A DNA stretch of 64,000 nt from Rhizobium sp. RU33A (GCF_900156055.1 NZ_FTMQ01000001.1:186001-250000), one strand, 5' to 3'; positions 44,136 through 53,214 are shown, counted from the first letter of the stretch. Program-made: numbers and translations. The notes: a model not told the origin generated them from the sequence alone.

Positions 44136-44389
44136 CGGAAACCTGAACGCTGGCGGGATACAAGAACGCGAAAACTGAGCTATCTGAGTAGAAAATAAAG
44201 GTTAACGACCGCTTTCCGTCCGGCAGAAATATCTAATGCACGAAGGGTTCTTACTAGGCCCTTTCGCCCCCGATACCGCTGTTGCCAAAGCCGAATTTCG
44301 CCCCTCGCCGGAAGATGCTGGCCCCCAAGTTTTTTTCTCGCACCATGTCTCCACTCGGGCTATGGACGGGGACGAACAGAAAGCCGATC

Positions 44390-44782
44390 ATGTCGAAGAA
44401 AGAGAAGCCCAGTCCCCTGAAGAAGCTCCTGAAGGCTTGGACATCAGCAGGGCCCGAGGATCGCCAGGCCTTTCTGGATCTGGTCTCGGCAGAGTTGCGG
44501 GCCCGCGCATCGGCCACCCCCGACTCCTCCGGTGCCGAACCGATTCCTGAAGATGCCGCAGCCCTCATCGCCAATGGCCGGTATCTGCTGCCATCGACAA
44601 TCGAGCGTGTCGAGGCGGTCATGCGCGCTCGAAAACTCTCGCCCTCCGGTGTCATGGCCGAACTCGGCTTCTCCAGCCGCGACGCCTCGCTCACCCGCGC
44701 GCTCGCCATGAAAGCGGCTTTGCGCCTCTCCGTGATCGCGGCACTTGCCGAGTGGCTTGTCGCCCACGAAGCAGACGGCTGA
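44390..44782 (+). CDS. conserved hypothetical protein
   Basis: About 130 residues from the ATG at 44390; ATGs at 44282 and 44345 are in frame, and none has a convincing ribosome site. Lys-rich start (MSKKEKPSPLKKLLKAW), then a helical C-terminal half (LPSTIERVEAVMRARKLSP..VMAELGFSSRDASLTRAL, in parts) that could form a small helix-turn-helix-like bundle. Divergent from the FtsK-like gene; the YigZ gene begins 11 bases after it, so they share a transcript. Confidence 0.6.
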   Translation: MSKKEKPSPLKKLLKAWTSAGPEDRQAFLDLVSAELRARASATPDSSGAEPIPEDAAALIANGRYLLPSTIERVEAVMRARKLSPSGVMAELGFSSRDASLTRALAMKAALRLSVIAALAEWLVAHEADG

Positions 44783-44793
44783 GGCAGCACGCC

Positions 44794-45381
44794 ATGCCGT
44801 TCACCCTTGTCGCGCCGGTTGAGTTCGTTCAAGACATCAAGAAGAGCCGCTTCATCGGCCAGGCAGCACCGATTGCCAGCGAAGAGGAAGCGAAAGCCTT
44901 CCTCGCATCGGTCTCAGATCCCGCGGCCAATCACAATTGCTGGGCCTGGCGCATCGGTCAGGCCTATCGTTTCTCCGACGACGGCGAGCCTTCGGGCACA
45001 GCCGGCAAGCCGATCCTCCAGGCCATCGATGGCCAGGAACTCGATGGTGTCGTCGTGGTCGTGACCCGCTTCTTTGGCGGCATCCTGCTCGGCAGTGGCG
45101 GTTTGATGCGTGCCTATGGAGGAACGGCAGCCCAGATGCTCCGAGCCGCCGACAAGCAGGAGATCATCCCGATGGTAACGGGCGAATCATCGGTGAGCTT
45201 CTCGGACCTCGCTCTCGTGAAGTCGCGGCTCGCCGCAATTCCGCATCTCACCTTCGTCGAAATCTTCACGGCAGAGGGCGTCGATCTCGCGGTGACGTTG
45301 AGGCAGGGCGATGAGGAGCAGGCGATCCGGCTGGTGCGCGATCTCACCAGCGGCCGGTCAAGCCTCGTCTTTCCGGACTGA
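44794..45381 (+). CDS. YigZ/IMPACT-family protein
   Basis: 195 residues from the ATG at 44794 with GAGGCAG upstream. N-terminal UPF0029/IMPACT domain: KSRFIGQAAPIASEEEAKAFL, then NHNCWAWRIG and FSDDGEPSGTAGKPIL (hallmark), then VVVVTRFFGGILLGSGGLMRAYGG; C-terminal DUF1949 domain from ~135. Bacterial members have been linked to translation factors, but no activity is settled. The stop lies 4 bases from the convergent TPR gene. Confidence 0.9.
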   Translation: MPFTLVAPVEFVQDIKKSRFIGQAAPIASEEEAKAFLASVSDPAANHNCWAWRIGQAYRFSDDGEPSGTAGKPILQAIDGQELDGVVVVVTRFFGGILLGSGGLMRAYGGTAAQMLRAADKQEIIPMVTGESSVSFSDLALVKSRLAAIPHLTFVEIFTAEGVDLAVTLRQGDEEQAIRLVRDLTSGRSSLVFPD

Positions 45382-45385
45382 AGGC

Positions 45386-46207
45386 TCAGCTCTTCTTTTT
45401 CGGCATGTCCTGGCTGGAAAGCTGCTTCCAGGAATTCTGCTGGGCGAGCATGCCGCGCAGATATTGCAAATTGGCCGCCGCCTGCTGCGGATCGAGTTCC
45501 TGGGCCGCCAGCTGTTCTGCCTCCTGGAACCGGCCCTGCAGGCCGACCACCAGCGCGAGGTTCTGGCGAACCCGGCTGTCGGCACGGGGTTGCTGCGACG
45601 CCTGGCGCAGATAGTCCTCGGCCGTCTTCAGGTCGCCCGAAAGCACGAAGGACATGCCCATGTTCGACAATACGCTTGGATCGTTCGGCTGCATCTGCAG
45701 CGCCATGCGGTAACGCGAGCGCGCCTCGCTGGAGCGGCCGAGCTGGTCGAGCACGGCCCCTTCCGCCGAATAAAGGCGCCAGTCGGGTCGGTCCGGTGTC
45801 TGCGCCCGCTGAATGGTGCCGAGCGCTTTTTCCAGTTGTCCCGCCGCCGCCTGCGCCTTGCCGAGCGAGGAGAGTACCTCGCGATCGTTCGGATGGGCAA
45901 TCGCCACCTGCTGCATGACGGCAAGCGCCTGCGTGTTGCGGCCCGTCATCATCAGTCCATTGGCATAGGAGAGACCGATATTCCGGTCCTTCGGGTTGCG
46001 GTCATAGGCCTGGCCGATGCCTTCCACGGCGCGGCTCAGTTGCGGACCGCTGAGCGAATCGAGTTGCTGGCTTGCCTTGGGGATCGAGCCCGTCGTCAGC
46101 TCCTTCTTCGCCGAGCCGCAGCCGGTGAGCGTCATCGCCGCCATCACCAGACCTGTCATGGCCACGATCCGCAGATGGTTTGCCGAGCCTGGAATTCGCA
46201 TGCGCAT
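45386..46207 (-). CDS. TPR-repeat lipoprotein (TadD-like)
   Basis: 273 residues. Lipoprotein signal with lipobox MTLTGC near residue 30, then at least four tetratricopeptide repeats: VEGIGQAYDRNPKDRNIGLSYANGL, REVLSSLGKAQAAAGQLEKAL, WRLYSAEGAVLDQLGRSSEAR, PSVLSNMGMSFVLSGDLKTAE (each read in part). TadD-like proteins support Tad/Flp pilus assembly as outer-membrane scaffolds, but no other tad gene is in the window, so it may be a stand-alone copy or have another envelope role. Confidence 0.85.
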   Translation of the reverse strand: MRMRIPGSANHLRIVAMTGLVMAAMTLTGCGSAKKELTTGSIPKASQQLDSLSGPQLSRAVEGIGQAYDRNPKDRNIGLSYANGLMMTGRNTQALAVMQQVAIAHPNDREVLSSLGKAQAAAGQLEKALGTIQRAQTPDRPDWRLYSAEGAVLDQLGRSSEARSRYRMALQMQPNDPSVLSNMGMSFVLSGDLKTAEDYLRQASQQPRADSRVRQNLALVVGLQGRFQEAEQLAAQELDPQQAAANLQYLRGMLAQQNSWKQLSSQDMPKKKS

Positions 46208-46353
46208 GGTGATCGTCCCGAGTTAGCTAGTCCCCGCCGCCGCGCCTCGTCCGGGCGGCGCAACCTCCACTCAAGCAATAATCTGTTAACCCTAACGGAG
46301 TGTTAATCGAGCCCCACCGATTCTTCAGCCGAATCTCCAGAAAGCGTCTCGTC

Positions 46354-47745
46354 ATGGCCCCGTTCCAGTATATCGAAAGACCGTCCCCCTTCAGCACCAA
46401 GGGCGGCAAGACGCTCCCGGTCTTCGCCGTCACCCCGGCCCATGTCGAGACCGGCACGCTGGAACCGCTCGCCCTCGACTGGGCGAAGAAAGCTGGCTTC
46501 AAGGCCGAGGCCGGCTCGGTGCTACTGATCCCAACCGCCGACGGCCATGTGGGCGGCGCGCTGTTCGGGCTCGGCGCCAACCCTTCTGAAAATCCCTATC
46601 TGACCGGCAAGCTCGCCCGCGCGCTGCCGGCCGGCGACTGGCACATCGAAACCGCCCCGCTCACCGCCAACCGCCTGCTGCTCGGCTATGGCCTCGGCGC
46701 CTACAGCTTCGACCGCTATCGCTCCGAGCGGGTCACCGAGCCGCGTCTCCTGATCCCGCAGGATGCCGATGCGGCCGACATCAAGCGCCAGTTGGCGGGC
46801 GTCTATCTCGCCCGTGACTTGATCAACACCCCGGCCAACGACATGAGCCCGGCCGATATTGAAGCCGCCGTCCGTCGCCTGGCCGAACACTACAAGGCCG
46901 AGGTCTCTGTCATCACCGGCGACGAACTCGTCGAGAAGAACTTTCCCCTCGTCCATGCCGTTGGCCGCGCCTCCACGGTCGCCCCGCGCTTGATCGAGAT
47001 GCGCTGGGGCAAGAAGGGCCATCGTAAGGTCACCCTCGTCGGCAAGGGCGTCAGCTTCGACACCGGCGGCCTCGACATCAAGCCGGCTTCCTCGATGCTC
47101 TTGATGAAGAAGGACATGGGCGGCGCCGCCAATGTGCTGGGCCTCGCGCTGATGATCATGGATGCAAAGCTCAAGGTTGATCTCCATGTCGTCATCCCAG
47201 CCGTCGAGAACGCCATCGCCGGCAATGCCTTCCGCCCGGGTGACGTCTACAAGAGCCGCAAGGGTCTGACCGTCCAGATCGACAACACCGATGCCGAAGG
47301 ACGCCTGATCCTCGCGGATGCGCTTAGCTATGCCGACGCCGAGGAGCCGGATCTGCTGATCGATATGGCGACCCTCACCGGCGCCGCACGCGTGGCCCTC
47401 GGGCCCGACCTTCCGCCCTTCTTCACCGACGACGAGGAGCTCGCCGACCAGATCGCCGATGCCAGCCTCGCGGTCGACGATCCCCTCTGGCGCATGCCGC
47501 TTTACAAGGGGTATGAGCGCATGTTGAAGGCTCAGATCGCCGACGTGACGAATGCCCCCTCGGGCGGAATGGCGGGTGCCATCACGGCTGCCCTCTTCCT
47601 CAAGCGCTTCGTCTCGCCGGGCCGCCGCTGGGCGCATTTCGACATTTTCGGCTGGTCTCCGACGGAGCGCGCCCATTCGCCTGTCGGCGGCGAGGCCCAG
47701 GCGATCCGCGCCCTTTACCGCTACCTGCAGTCCGGCGCCGACTAA
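46354..47745 (+). CDS. M17-family leucyl aminopeptidase
   Basis: 463 residues from the ATG at 46354. C-terminal catalytic domain has the full di-zinc and bicarbonate set: GKGVSFDTGGLDIKP, MKKDMGGAANVLG, and the M17 signature NTDAEGRLIL. An upstream in-frame ATG at 46300 lacks a ribosome site. The N-terminal domain is shorter and less conserved than in PepA, closer to PepB-like cytosol aminopeptidases. Cleaves N-terminal residues from peptides in the cytoplasm. Divergent from the TPR gene. Confidence 0.92.
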   Translation: MAPFQYIERPSPFSTKGGKTLPVFAVTPAHVETGTLEPLALDWAKKAGFKAEAGSVLLIPTADGHVGGALFGLGANPSENPYLTGKLARALPAGDWHIETAPLTANRLLLGYGLGAYSFDRYRSERVTEPRLLIPQDADAADIKRQLAGVYLARDLINTPANDMSPADIEAAVRRLAEHYKAEVSVITGDELVEKNFPLVHAVGRASTVAPRLIEMRWGKKGHRKVTLVGKGVSFDTGGLDIKPASSMLLMKKDMGGAANVLGLALMIMDAKLKVDLHVVIPAVENAIAGNAFRPGDVYKSRKGLTVQIDNTDAEGRLILADALSYADAEEPDLLIDMATLTGAARVALGPDLPPFFTDDEELADQIADASLAVDDPLWRMPLYKGYERMLKAQIADVTNAPSGGMAGAITAALFLKRFVSPGRRWAHFDIFGWSPTERAHSPVGGEAQAIRALYRYLQSGAD

Positions 47746-47839
47746 GCCTAAATCCACCAGCCCCTTGCCAGATCGTTCCTTTGCCGGAATGATACTCGCG
47801 AGGGGCTGCTGGCCCGGATCGGAACGAGGGGGAGGGGCC

Positions 47840-48187
47840 ATGGGCCTCGAAATGACGGCAACCCAGGCGCTTTGCTTGTGGCACAGGGTGACCCTGGATC
47901 AGGTCCAGAAAGACGGCCACGACCTCACTATGCGTCAGCTCGCCGTACTGCTCGAGATTTATCTTGTGCCGCCGCCCCATACGGTGCGCGGCCTCGCCGC
48001 AACCCTCAATGTCACCAAGCCCGTCATCACCCGCGCGCTCGATACGCTCGGGGAGCTGGGCCTCGTTGACCGTATCAGGGACGAGTTCGACCGCCGCAGC
48101 GTCATCGTCAAGCGCACCGTCGGCGGTGCGCTTTTTCTCGAAAAATTCGGCGATAACATCATCGCCCGGGGCCGCTCGCTCGGCTGA
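47840..48187 (+). CDS. MarR-family winged-helix regulator (short)
   Basis: 115 residues from the ATG at 47840, preceded by GGGGGAGGGG. Single winged helix: LTMRQLAVLLEIYL, TVRGLAATLNVTKPVITRALDTLGELGLV, DRRSVIVKRTVGGALFLEKF (in parts). It is shorter than usual MarR proteins, lacking much of the C-terminal dimer helix. The NlpC/P60 gene follows after 13 bases, so it may control cell-wall hydrolase expression. Confidence 0.82.
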   Translation: MGLEMTATQALCLWHRVTLDQVQKDGHDLTMRQLAVLLEIYLVPPPHTVRGLAATLNVTKPVITRALDTLGELGLVDRIRDEFDRRSVIVKRTVGGALFLEKFGDNIIARGRSLG

Positions 48188-48200
48188 CGGAGACTTGATT

Positions 48201-49055
48201 ATGCTCGACCGGCGCCTCAACGCCTTCCGGCCCGATCTCGCCGATATCGCCCTGAAGGGGCAAGTCAAAGCGGACAGGTTTGTCACCCCGGAACCGGCGA
48301 TGATCACCCAGCCGGTCGTGCCGCTTCGCCCGAAACCCGATCTTTCCATGGGAATCGATACCGAACTTCTGATGGGTGAAGAAGTCCGTGTTTTCGAGCG
48401 TCAGGGGGGCTGGGCCTGGGTGAAGGCGGTGGACGATGGTTATGTCGGCTACCTGCCGGAAGAGGCGCTCGGCACTGCTGCGGCGACAACCCATATCGTC
48501 ACTGTGCCACGCACCTTTGTCTATTCTGGTCCCGATCTGCGCTTCCCGACGCGAATGGCCTTGTCGATGGGAAGCCGGCTAACGATCGTGCGCGAGGCGG
48601 AAACCCGCGGCACCCGCTATCTCATGCTGTCGGATGGCGGAGCCCTTGTTTCCCGCCACCTTCGCCCGATCGCCGAACCACCTGCACCGGATTACGTGGC
48701 CGTTGCAGCGCTGTTCCTCGAAACCCCCTATCTCTGGGGCGGCAAGTCCGGCTTCGGCATTGATTGCTCGGGCCTCGTGCAGCTCGCCATGCGCATGGCA
48801 GGGCAGAAAGCCCCGCGCGACAGCGACATGCAGGCATCGGGCCTCGGCATGCCCGTGGAGCGTGCCGAGCTCAGGCGCGGCGACCTCGTCTTCTGGAAGG
48901 GCCATGTGGCGATCATGGAAGACGAAACGACCATGATCCACGCCAACGGCAACACCATGTCCGTGGCCCGCGAGACGCTTAAGGCCGCCATCGAACGCAT
49001 CGGCTGGCTCTATGGCACCCCGACCGGCTACCGCCGCCCCGTCGCCGAAACGTGA
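48201..49055 (+). CDS. NlpC/P60-family cell-wall peptidase with SH3 domains
   Basis: 284 residues from the ATG at 48201 (ACGGAG upstream). Residues ~25-160 hold two SH3-like domains (VRVFERQGGWAWVKAVDDGYVGYL; VPRTFVYSGPDLRF, in parts), followed by NlpC/P60 with Cys in GIDCSGLVQLA, His in GHVAIM and third residue in HANGNTM. It cleaves stem-peptide bonds of peptidoglycan. No signal peptide is seen, so cytoplasmic recycling or a non-classical route is likely. Confidence 0.9.
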   Translation: MLDRRLNAFRPDLADIALKGQVKADRFVTPEPAMITQPVVPLRPKPDLSMGIDTELLMGEEVRVFERQGGWAWVKAVDDGYVGYLPEEALGTAAATTHIVTVPRTFVYSGPDLRFPTRMALSMGSRLTIVREAETRGTRYLMLSDGGALVSRHLRPIAEPPAPDYVAVAALFLETPYLWGGKSGFGIDCSGLVQLAMRMAGQKAPRDSDMQASGLGMPVERAELRRGDLVFWKGHVAIMEDETTMIHANGNTMSVARETLKAAIERIGWLYGTPTGYRRPVAET

Positions 49056-49126
49056 TGATCCCGGTCTTGGTGCCGCCGCGTCGAGTGTTTATATCGGCGT
49101 CATTAGAGCTGACGAGAAGATTGCCC

Positions 49127-49507
49127 ATGCTGCTGGCCCGCCAAGAGAACAACACGTCCACGAAAATCAGCACTGCTCTGGTACTGGCGTCGCTGGCCGT
49201 CTTCGCAGCTATCGCCCCCGCCTCAGCCTCCGAAGGCATCGCCTGGGGCAAAGCCGGTCAGGAGAGCTTCAAGGACCTACCGGGTGTCAAGCCGCAGGAT
49301 CCTGTCAACCAGTTCGGTGAAAACGTCAGCTGTGAAACGCGGACGGTTGTCCCCAACCGCCATCACTTCGGTCGCCGTGATCTGCGCGACAGCCTGCCCT
49401 ACACGGTCTACCGCTGCGAAAAGAACGGCATTGTCTATGAAGGCACCGAGCCGCCGCGGTCCGGCCGCATGTGGTATCCCGGCGTCAATCCCAGGGTTAT
49501 CGACTGA
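49127..49507 (+). CDS. small exported protein of unknown function
   Basis: 126 residues if started at the ATG at 49127; an upstream in-frame ATG at 49052 is possible. A basic N-terminal ~14 residues then a signal sequence ending APASASEG near residue 35. The mature part has two cysteines (ENVSCETRTVVPN and TVYRCEKNG) that could form one disulfide in a small beta-rich domain, and ends YPGVNPRVID. No family recognised. Confidence 0.65.
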   Translation: MLLARQENNTSTKISTALVLASLAVFAAIAPASASEGIAWGKAGQESFKDLPGVKPQDPVNQFGENVSCETRTVVPNRHHFGRRDLRDSLPYTVYRCEKNGIVYEGTEPPRSGRMWYPGVNPRVID

Positions 49508-49525
49508 TATCCCGCTCCGGGGCGA

Positions 49526-49747
49526 TCAGCCGTGATCGTCCTGGCCGAGCAATCCGTCGAACACTTCGATCAGCGCTTCGCTGATCGCGCCGCCGAGCTT
49601 GTGGCCGGCCTCGCGCAAACCTTCCTCGTCCATGTCGCGTGCCGCAAGCGCCAGCGCCGTGCCCTCCTGGGCCACGATTTCCTTGGCACGTTCGATCGCC
49701 CAGAGGGCGAATTCGCTGCGGCTTTCGATGGCGACGGTCTCGTCCAT
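49526..49747 (-). CDS. small acidic helical protein of unknown function
   Basis: 73 residues from the ATG at 49747 with AAGGACAG upstream. Nearly all helical and acidic: SEFALWAIERAKEIVAQEG, then AGHKLGGAISEALIEVFDGL. Convergent with the previous small exported protein, 18 bases apart. Coding support is the ribosome site and codon use only. Confidence 0.55.
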   Translation of the reverse strand: MDETVAIESRSEFALWAIERAKEIVAQEGTALALAARDMDEEGLREAGHKLGGAISEALIEVFDGLLGQDDHG

Positions 49748-49845
49748 GGTCTGTCCTTGTGGCGGTCTTGCGGGGCTCGGAAACGCTTGGGAAATCGTGC
49801 TAAAAACGGCACTGCGACAGCACCGGAAACTCAATTTTAGACAAG

Positions 49846-49872
49846 AAAAAAGCCCGGCAAGCCGGGCTTTTT
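49846..49872 (-). terminator. terminator of tRNA-Leu
   Basis: GCCCGGC (49852-49858) and GCCGGGC (49861-49867) with A/T tracts on both sides; on the minus strand the stem runs into six T. It works in either direction but lies 45 bases after tRNA-Leu. Confidence 0.85.
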
Positions 49873-49917
49873 AAAGTGTTTGACGATCGCATAAACTGCT
49901 GATCTCAAATCGGAATT

Positions 49918-50004
49918 TGGTGCCCAGAAGAGGACTCGAACCTCCACACCCTTTCGAGTACCAGCACCTGAAGCTGGCGCGTCTACCAATTCCGCCATCT
50001 GGGC
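49918..50004 (-). tRNA. tRNA-Leu (anticodon CAG)
   Basis: 87-base class II tRNA. Acceptor stem GCCCAGA (50004-49998) pairs with the 3' strand at 49928-49922, then A and encoded CCA. The anticodon stem CCAGC/GCUGG encloses UUCAGGU, giving CAG, which reads CUG. A long variable arm and GTTCGAGTC T-loop are present. Confidence 0.97.
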
Positions 50005-50246
50005 GACGAGGAGCCGTGTAAAGGGACTGCTCCGACCTGTCAACCGGCTTTTTGAAGTTTTCATGTCGGGGCGATGAAGGCGTCTGCCAGAATGCCGGAA
50101 GCGGATTCGCAGATGCGTTGGGACACAGGCCTTTTGCACAGTCTGCCACGGATAACGCTGTCGTGAAAAAGCCGTGATCGAAACGCTCTATCTCTCGGTC
50201 GGCGAGGCGGTTCACCCGCCGCCGGGATGAACGACGGGATGACTAC

Positions 50247-50705
50247 ATGACGATTCGATCCGCTTTTGTGGCTTTGGCGCTCGCCGGTGCCCAGCTTTTC
50301 ACCTCCGTGGCGGAGGCTGCGATGACGAAGCCGATGCCATTGATTTCGCAGCCGGGCTCCGATGTCGAAGAGATCGATCTCGTCTGCGACTTCTCCGGTT
50401 GCTACGAAACCTGGGACCGCCCGCCGCCGCGCCGTCCACGTCCCTTGCCACCGGAATATTATCCGCCGTCCGTCTATGACGAGCCGCCGGTCTATCGTCC
50501 GCGCCCACGTCCGCCCGTCTATGTAGAGCCTGGCTATCGTCCGCGCCCGCCGGTTTATGAGGATCCGGGTTACCGCCCGCCGGGCCGAGGCTGGGAGCGG
50601 CATGTCGACTGGTGCCTGAACCGCTATCGGTCCTACGATCCCCGTACCAACGAGTTCCTCTCAACGAGTGGCTACTACAAGGTCTGCCGGTCACCCTTCA
50701 ACTGA
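50247..50705 (+). CDS. BA14K-family exported protein with Pro/Tyr repeats
   Basis: 152 residues. Signal peptide to AEA at about 24. Residues ~58-115 are a proline-tyrosine-arginine repeat region built from units like PPVYRPRP and PGYRPRP. The C-terminal ~40 residues carry the BA14K signature HVDWCLNRYRSYDPRTNEFL and a final Cys in YKVCRSP. BA14K was first described in Brucella as an immunoreactive, lectin-like protein; members are common in Rhizobiales envelopes. Stand-alone, with a strong terminator after it. Confidence 0.9.
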   Translation: MTIRSAFVALALAGAQLFTSVAEAAMTKPMPLISQPGSDVEEIDLVCDFSGCYETWDRPPPRRPRPLPPEYYPPSVYDEPPVYRPRPRPPVYVEPGYRPRPPVYEDPGYRPPGRGWERHVDWCLNRYRSYDPRTNEFLSTSGYYKVCRSPFN

Positions 50706-50719
50706 GCGACCAGAGTTAT

Positions 50720-50742
50720 AAAGGCGGCCCCGGCCGCCTTTT
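50720..50742. terminator. bidirectional terminator between BA14K and SelW-like genes
   Basis: AAGGCGGCC and GGCCGCCTT around CC, followed by TTTT on the + strand, between convergent genes. Confidence 0.8.
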
Positions 50743-50747
50743 CCATC

Positions 50748-51050
50748 TCAGCTGTCGAGCCCTTCGTTATCACTCACCCGGTCGACATGGCCGAGATCAC
50801 GCTCGGGATCGATGGCGTCCCGCACCTTCTGCTTCAGCTCCTTCGAGCCCGGAAAACCGCCATCACGCTTGCGTTCCCAAATCAGCGCGTCGTTCAGCTT
50901 GATCTCGAAAATCCCGCCCGTGCCCGGGATCAGTGCCACTTCGCCCAGATCGTCGGCAAAGGTATGCAGCAGTTCCTGCGCCATCCAGCCGGAGCGCAGA
51001 AGCCAGTTGCACTGGGTGCAATAGGTGATTGAAATCCGGGGTTTGGCCAT
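50748..51050 (-). CDS. SelT/SelW/SelH-family (Rdx) protein
   Basis: 100 residues from the third of three consecutive ATGs (51050), the one best spaced from GAAGGA; 51053 and 51056 are alternatives. Thioredoxin-like CTQCNW near residue 11 is the CxxC counterpart of the selenocysteine motif in SelW, and GTGGIFEIKLND plus FPGSKELKQKVRD complete the family. Likely a small cytoplasmic redox protein; partners unknown. Confidence 0.9.
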   Translation of the reverse strand: MAKPRISITYCTQCNWLLRSGWMAQELLHTFADDLGEVALIPGTGGIFEIKLNDALIWERKRDGGFPGSKELKQKVRDAIDPERDLGHVDRVSDNEGLDS

Positions 51051-51172
51051 CATCATTGTCCTTCTTCACGGATAAGTTAACCCGTCCGATCAACTTTTCT
51101 TAATGCGTCCAATTGCCACGCAGCGAAGCTTCGGCCATGAGGCGCAGGTTATTGTCATTTTGGAGTTTGTTC

Positions 51173-51613
51173 ATGTCCATTGAACCGAACCGTCTTTTCG
51201 TTCCTGCCCTTGCCCCCGTCTATCGCTCCGGTCACGACGGGGTCGAAACCCTGCTGCGTCTGGTGGCCGGCGGTTTCCTGGTCATCCATGGCGCCGGCAA
51301 GATCGTCGATCCCTTCGGCGCCGTCCAGATGGTCGAAGGCCTCGGCTTCTATCCCGGCGTCATCTGGTCGCCGCTTCTGGCGATCACCGAATTCTTCGGC
51401 GGCATCCTGCTTGCGATCGGTCTTCTGACGCGACCAGCCGCCTTCGCTGCGACCATCGTGCTCCTCGTCACCGTCTATTTCCATTGGGTGCAGCTCGATC
51501 AGGGCTTCTCGGGTGCTGAAAAGTCTCTGCTCTGGGCGGCGATGACCTTCTTCTTCGTCATTCGTGGCGGCAACAGCCAGTCGGTTGATGCGCGCCTGAA
51601 GAAAACCTTCTGA
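51173..51613 (+). CDS. DoxX-family membrane protein
   Basis: 146 residues from the ATG at 51173 (TGGAG upstream). Four hydrophobic segments: LLRLVAGGFLVIHGAGKI, VIWSPLLAITEFFGGILLAIGL, FAATIVLLVTVYFHW, LLWAAMTFFFVIRGG (each in part). The GAGKI and ITEFFGG motifs are typical DoxX. Members have been tied to quinone or sulfur redox and to oxidative stress complexes; the exact function here is unknown. Confidence 0.88.
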   Translation: MSIEPNRLFVPALAPVYRSGHDGVETLLRLVAGGFLVIHGAGKIVDPFGAVQMVEGLGFYPGVIWSPLLAITEFFGGILLAIGLLTRPAAFAATIVLLVTVYFHWVQLDQGFSGAEKSLLWAAMTFFFVIRGGNSQSVDARLKKTF

Positions 51614-51713
51614 AGCTCGGGGGGAGGGGGCTTCAAGCGGCGCCCTCCCGTCTTGCCGTGATCGCAGGCGCATGCTTTCTCTGATGCATCCGCTCACGAG
51701 ATCCGATTCCCCC

Positions 51714-52418
51714 ATGCGCGTTGCCATCGTCGAGAATACCAAAATCACCGAAGCCGGTCAGGTCGGCATCGCCCTGGCCGAAGCCGGAGCAGAGATCGTC
51801 ACGATCCGCGCCTTTGCGGGTGAACCTCTCCCGGAATTTGACGCGCATGACGCCCTCGTTGTCTTCGGCGGTGAGCAAAATGCCCGCGACGACGAAAAGC
51901 ATCCCTATCTGCCGGCGCTTGCAAGCTTGATGCGCTGCTTCGGCGACAGCGACAAGGCCGTACTTGGCATCTGCCTTGGCAGCCAGCTCCTCGCCCGCGC
52001 CTATGGCGGCGATAACCTGATTGGTGCCGCCCCCGAATTCGGCTGGCGCAGCATCGGCCGCACCGAAGCCGGCAGACAGGATCCGGTGCTGTCGGTCCTT
52101 CCCGATCGTTTCCTGTCCTTTCAATGGCACGACGACACCTTCACGCTGCCGCAAGGCGCCTCTCACCTCGCGGAAAACGAAGCCGCCCGCCACCAGGCCT
52201 TCCGCATCGGCCGCGCCGCCTACGGCTTCCAGTTCCATTTCGAGGCCAATCGAGACGTCGTGCGCAACTGGATGACGCATTTCCCCGAGGTGATCGAGCG
52301 CAAGGAGCCCGGCTGGCTTGCCCGCCATCCCGAAATCGAGCCGACGGACGGGCACCTCTCCGACGAAGCTGGCCTGACCCTCGCCCGTGCCTGGGTCCGC
52401 CAGATCCGGCCGTCCTGA
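51714..52418 (+). CDS. class I glutamine amidotransferase-like protein
   Basis: 234 residues from the ATG at 51714; 51672 and 51684 are in-frame alternatives. Cys nucleophile in GICLGSQLLA and the His in FQFHFEAN complete the triad. GMP-synthase-like stand-alone glutaminase fold; relatives hydrolyse gamma-glutamyl or other amides (PuuD-like) or act in trans. Four closely spaced + strand genes lie here (DoxX, GATase, LysE, haloperoxidase), but gaps of ~100 bases suggest separate units. Confidence 0.85.
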   Translation: MRVAIVENTKITEAGQVGIALAEAGAEIVTIRAFAGEPLPEFDAHDALVVFGGEQNARDDEKHPYLPALASLMRCFGDSDKAVLGICLGSQLLARAYGGDNLIGAAPEFGWRSIGRTEAGRQDPVLSVLPDRFLSFQWHDDTFTLPQGASHLAENEAARHQAFRIGRAAYGFQFHFEANRDVVRNWMTHFPEVIERKEPGWLARHPEIEPTDGHLSDEAGLTLARAWVRQIRPS

Positions 52419-52522
52419 GCGACCGGCCGCAACTTTCCGCCTCGGGCGACGGGGTTGACCGAAATCAAGCAGCGGCCCTGGCCGACCTGTTATCTCCGGC
52501 ACGAAAGTTACGGAGTGCCCTG

Positions 52523-53116
52523 ATGTCCCTGTCCGCTTTTGCCCTTGCCGTTCTCCTCCTTCTCCTGACGCCGGGGCCGACGAATACCCTGCTGGCGGTC
52601 TCGGGCGCAGCGCGTGGGCTCAGGGCATCCCTGCCGCTGATCGGCGCCGAGCTCGCGGGCTATCTCACCACCATCGTTCCACTGGTCTTCCTGGCTGCCC
52701 CGCTGCTCGCCGACCAACCCACCGCCTCGCTGGTCATCAAGCTCGCCTCGACGCTCTGGGTCCTGCTGCTTGCCGCTCGGCTCTGGATCCGTCCGCCCTC
52801 GGCCACCGAGCCCGGTGCGGTGAACGCCGCGACCGTCTACGGCACGACGGTGCTGAACCCCAAGGCCCTGATCATCGGCCTCGCGCTCATTCCACCCGCC
52901 TCCTTCACAGCACCTGAAACGCTTGTCGTACCGCTTCCCTACCTGGCGCTCTTCGCGCTCATGGTAGTGCTCGTCGCCACCTGCTGGTTGAGCGCCGGGG
53001 CCGCCATCCTGCGGCGTGTCGCCACCACCAATCCGCTGCTCTTTGGTCGCGTCGCCGCAAGCTTCCTCGTCGTCTTCGCCATCAGCCTGGCCGGCCGCGC
53101 CATCGGCTGGATTTGA
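52523..53116 (+). CDS. LysE-family amino acid exporter
   Basis: 197 residues from the ATG at 52523 (CGGAG upstream). Six hydrophobic segments; TPGPTNTLLAVSGAARGLRASL near the N-terminus (in parts) is the LysE/RhtB hallmark, and TTVLNPKALIIGLALIPP follows. Shorter than RhtB. Probably exports a small amino acid or derivative; substrate unknown. Confidence 0.88.
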   Translation: MSLSAFALAVLLLLLTPGPTNTLLAVSGAARGLRASLPLIGAELAGYLTTIVPLVFLAAPLLADQPTASLVIKLASTLWVLLLAARLWIRPPSATEPGAVNAATVYGTTVLNPKALIIGLALIPPASFTAPETLVVPLPYLALFALMVVLVATCWLSAGAAILRRVATTNPLLFGRVAASFLVVFAISLAGRAIGWI

Positions 53117-53214
53117 TCGCCCGTCACCCGCCGCCCTCTTGCGAGCCGTCCGCCCCCGTGCTTAATCGACATTCAATCGATTGAGATCGCTTCTGAAACC
53201 TGTGGGAGGGGGAC

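Noticed and set aside
50440..50600. Repeat cluster considered as a CRISPR-like or tandem DNA repeat
   Set aside because: The repetition is within the BA14K coding frame (Pro/Tyr/Arg units), irregular in length and without spacers.
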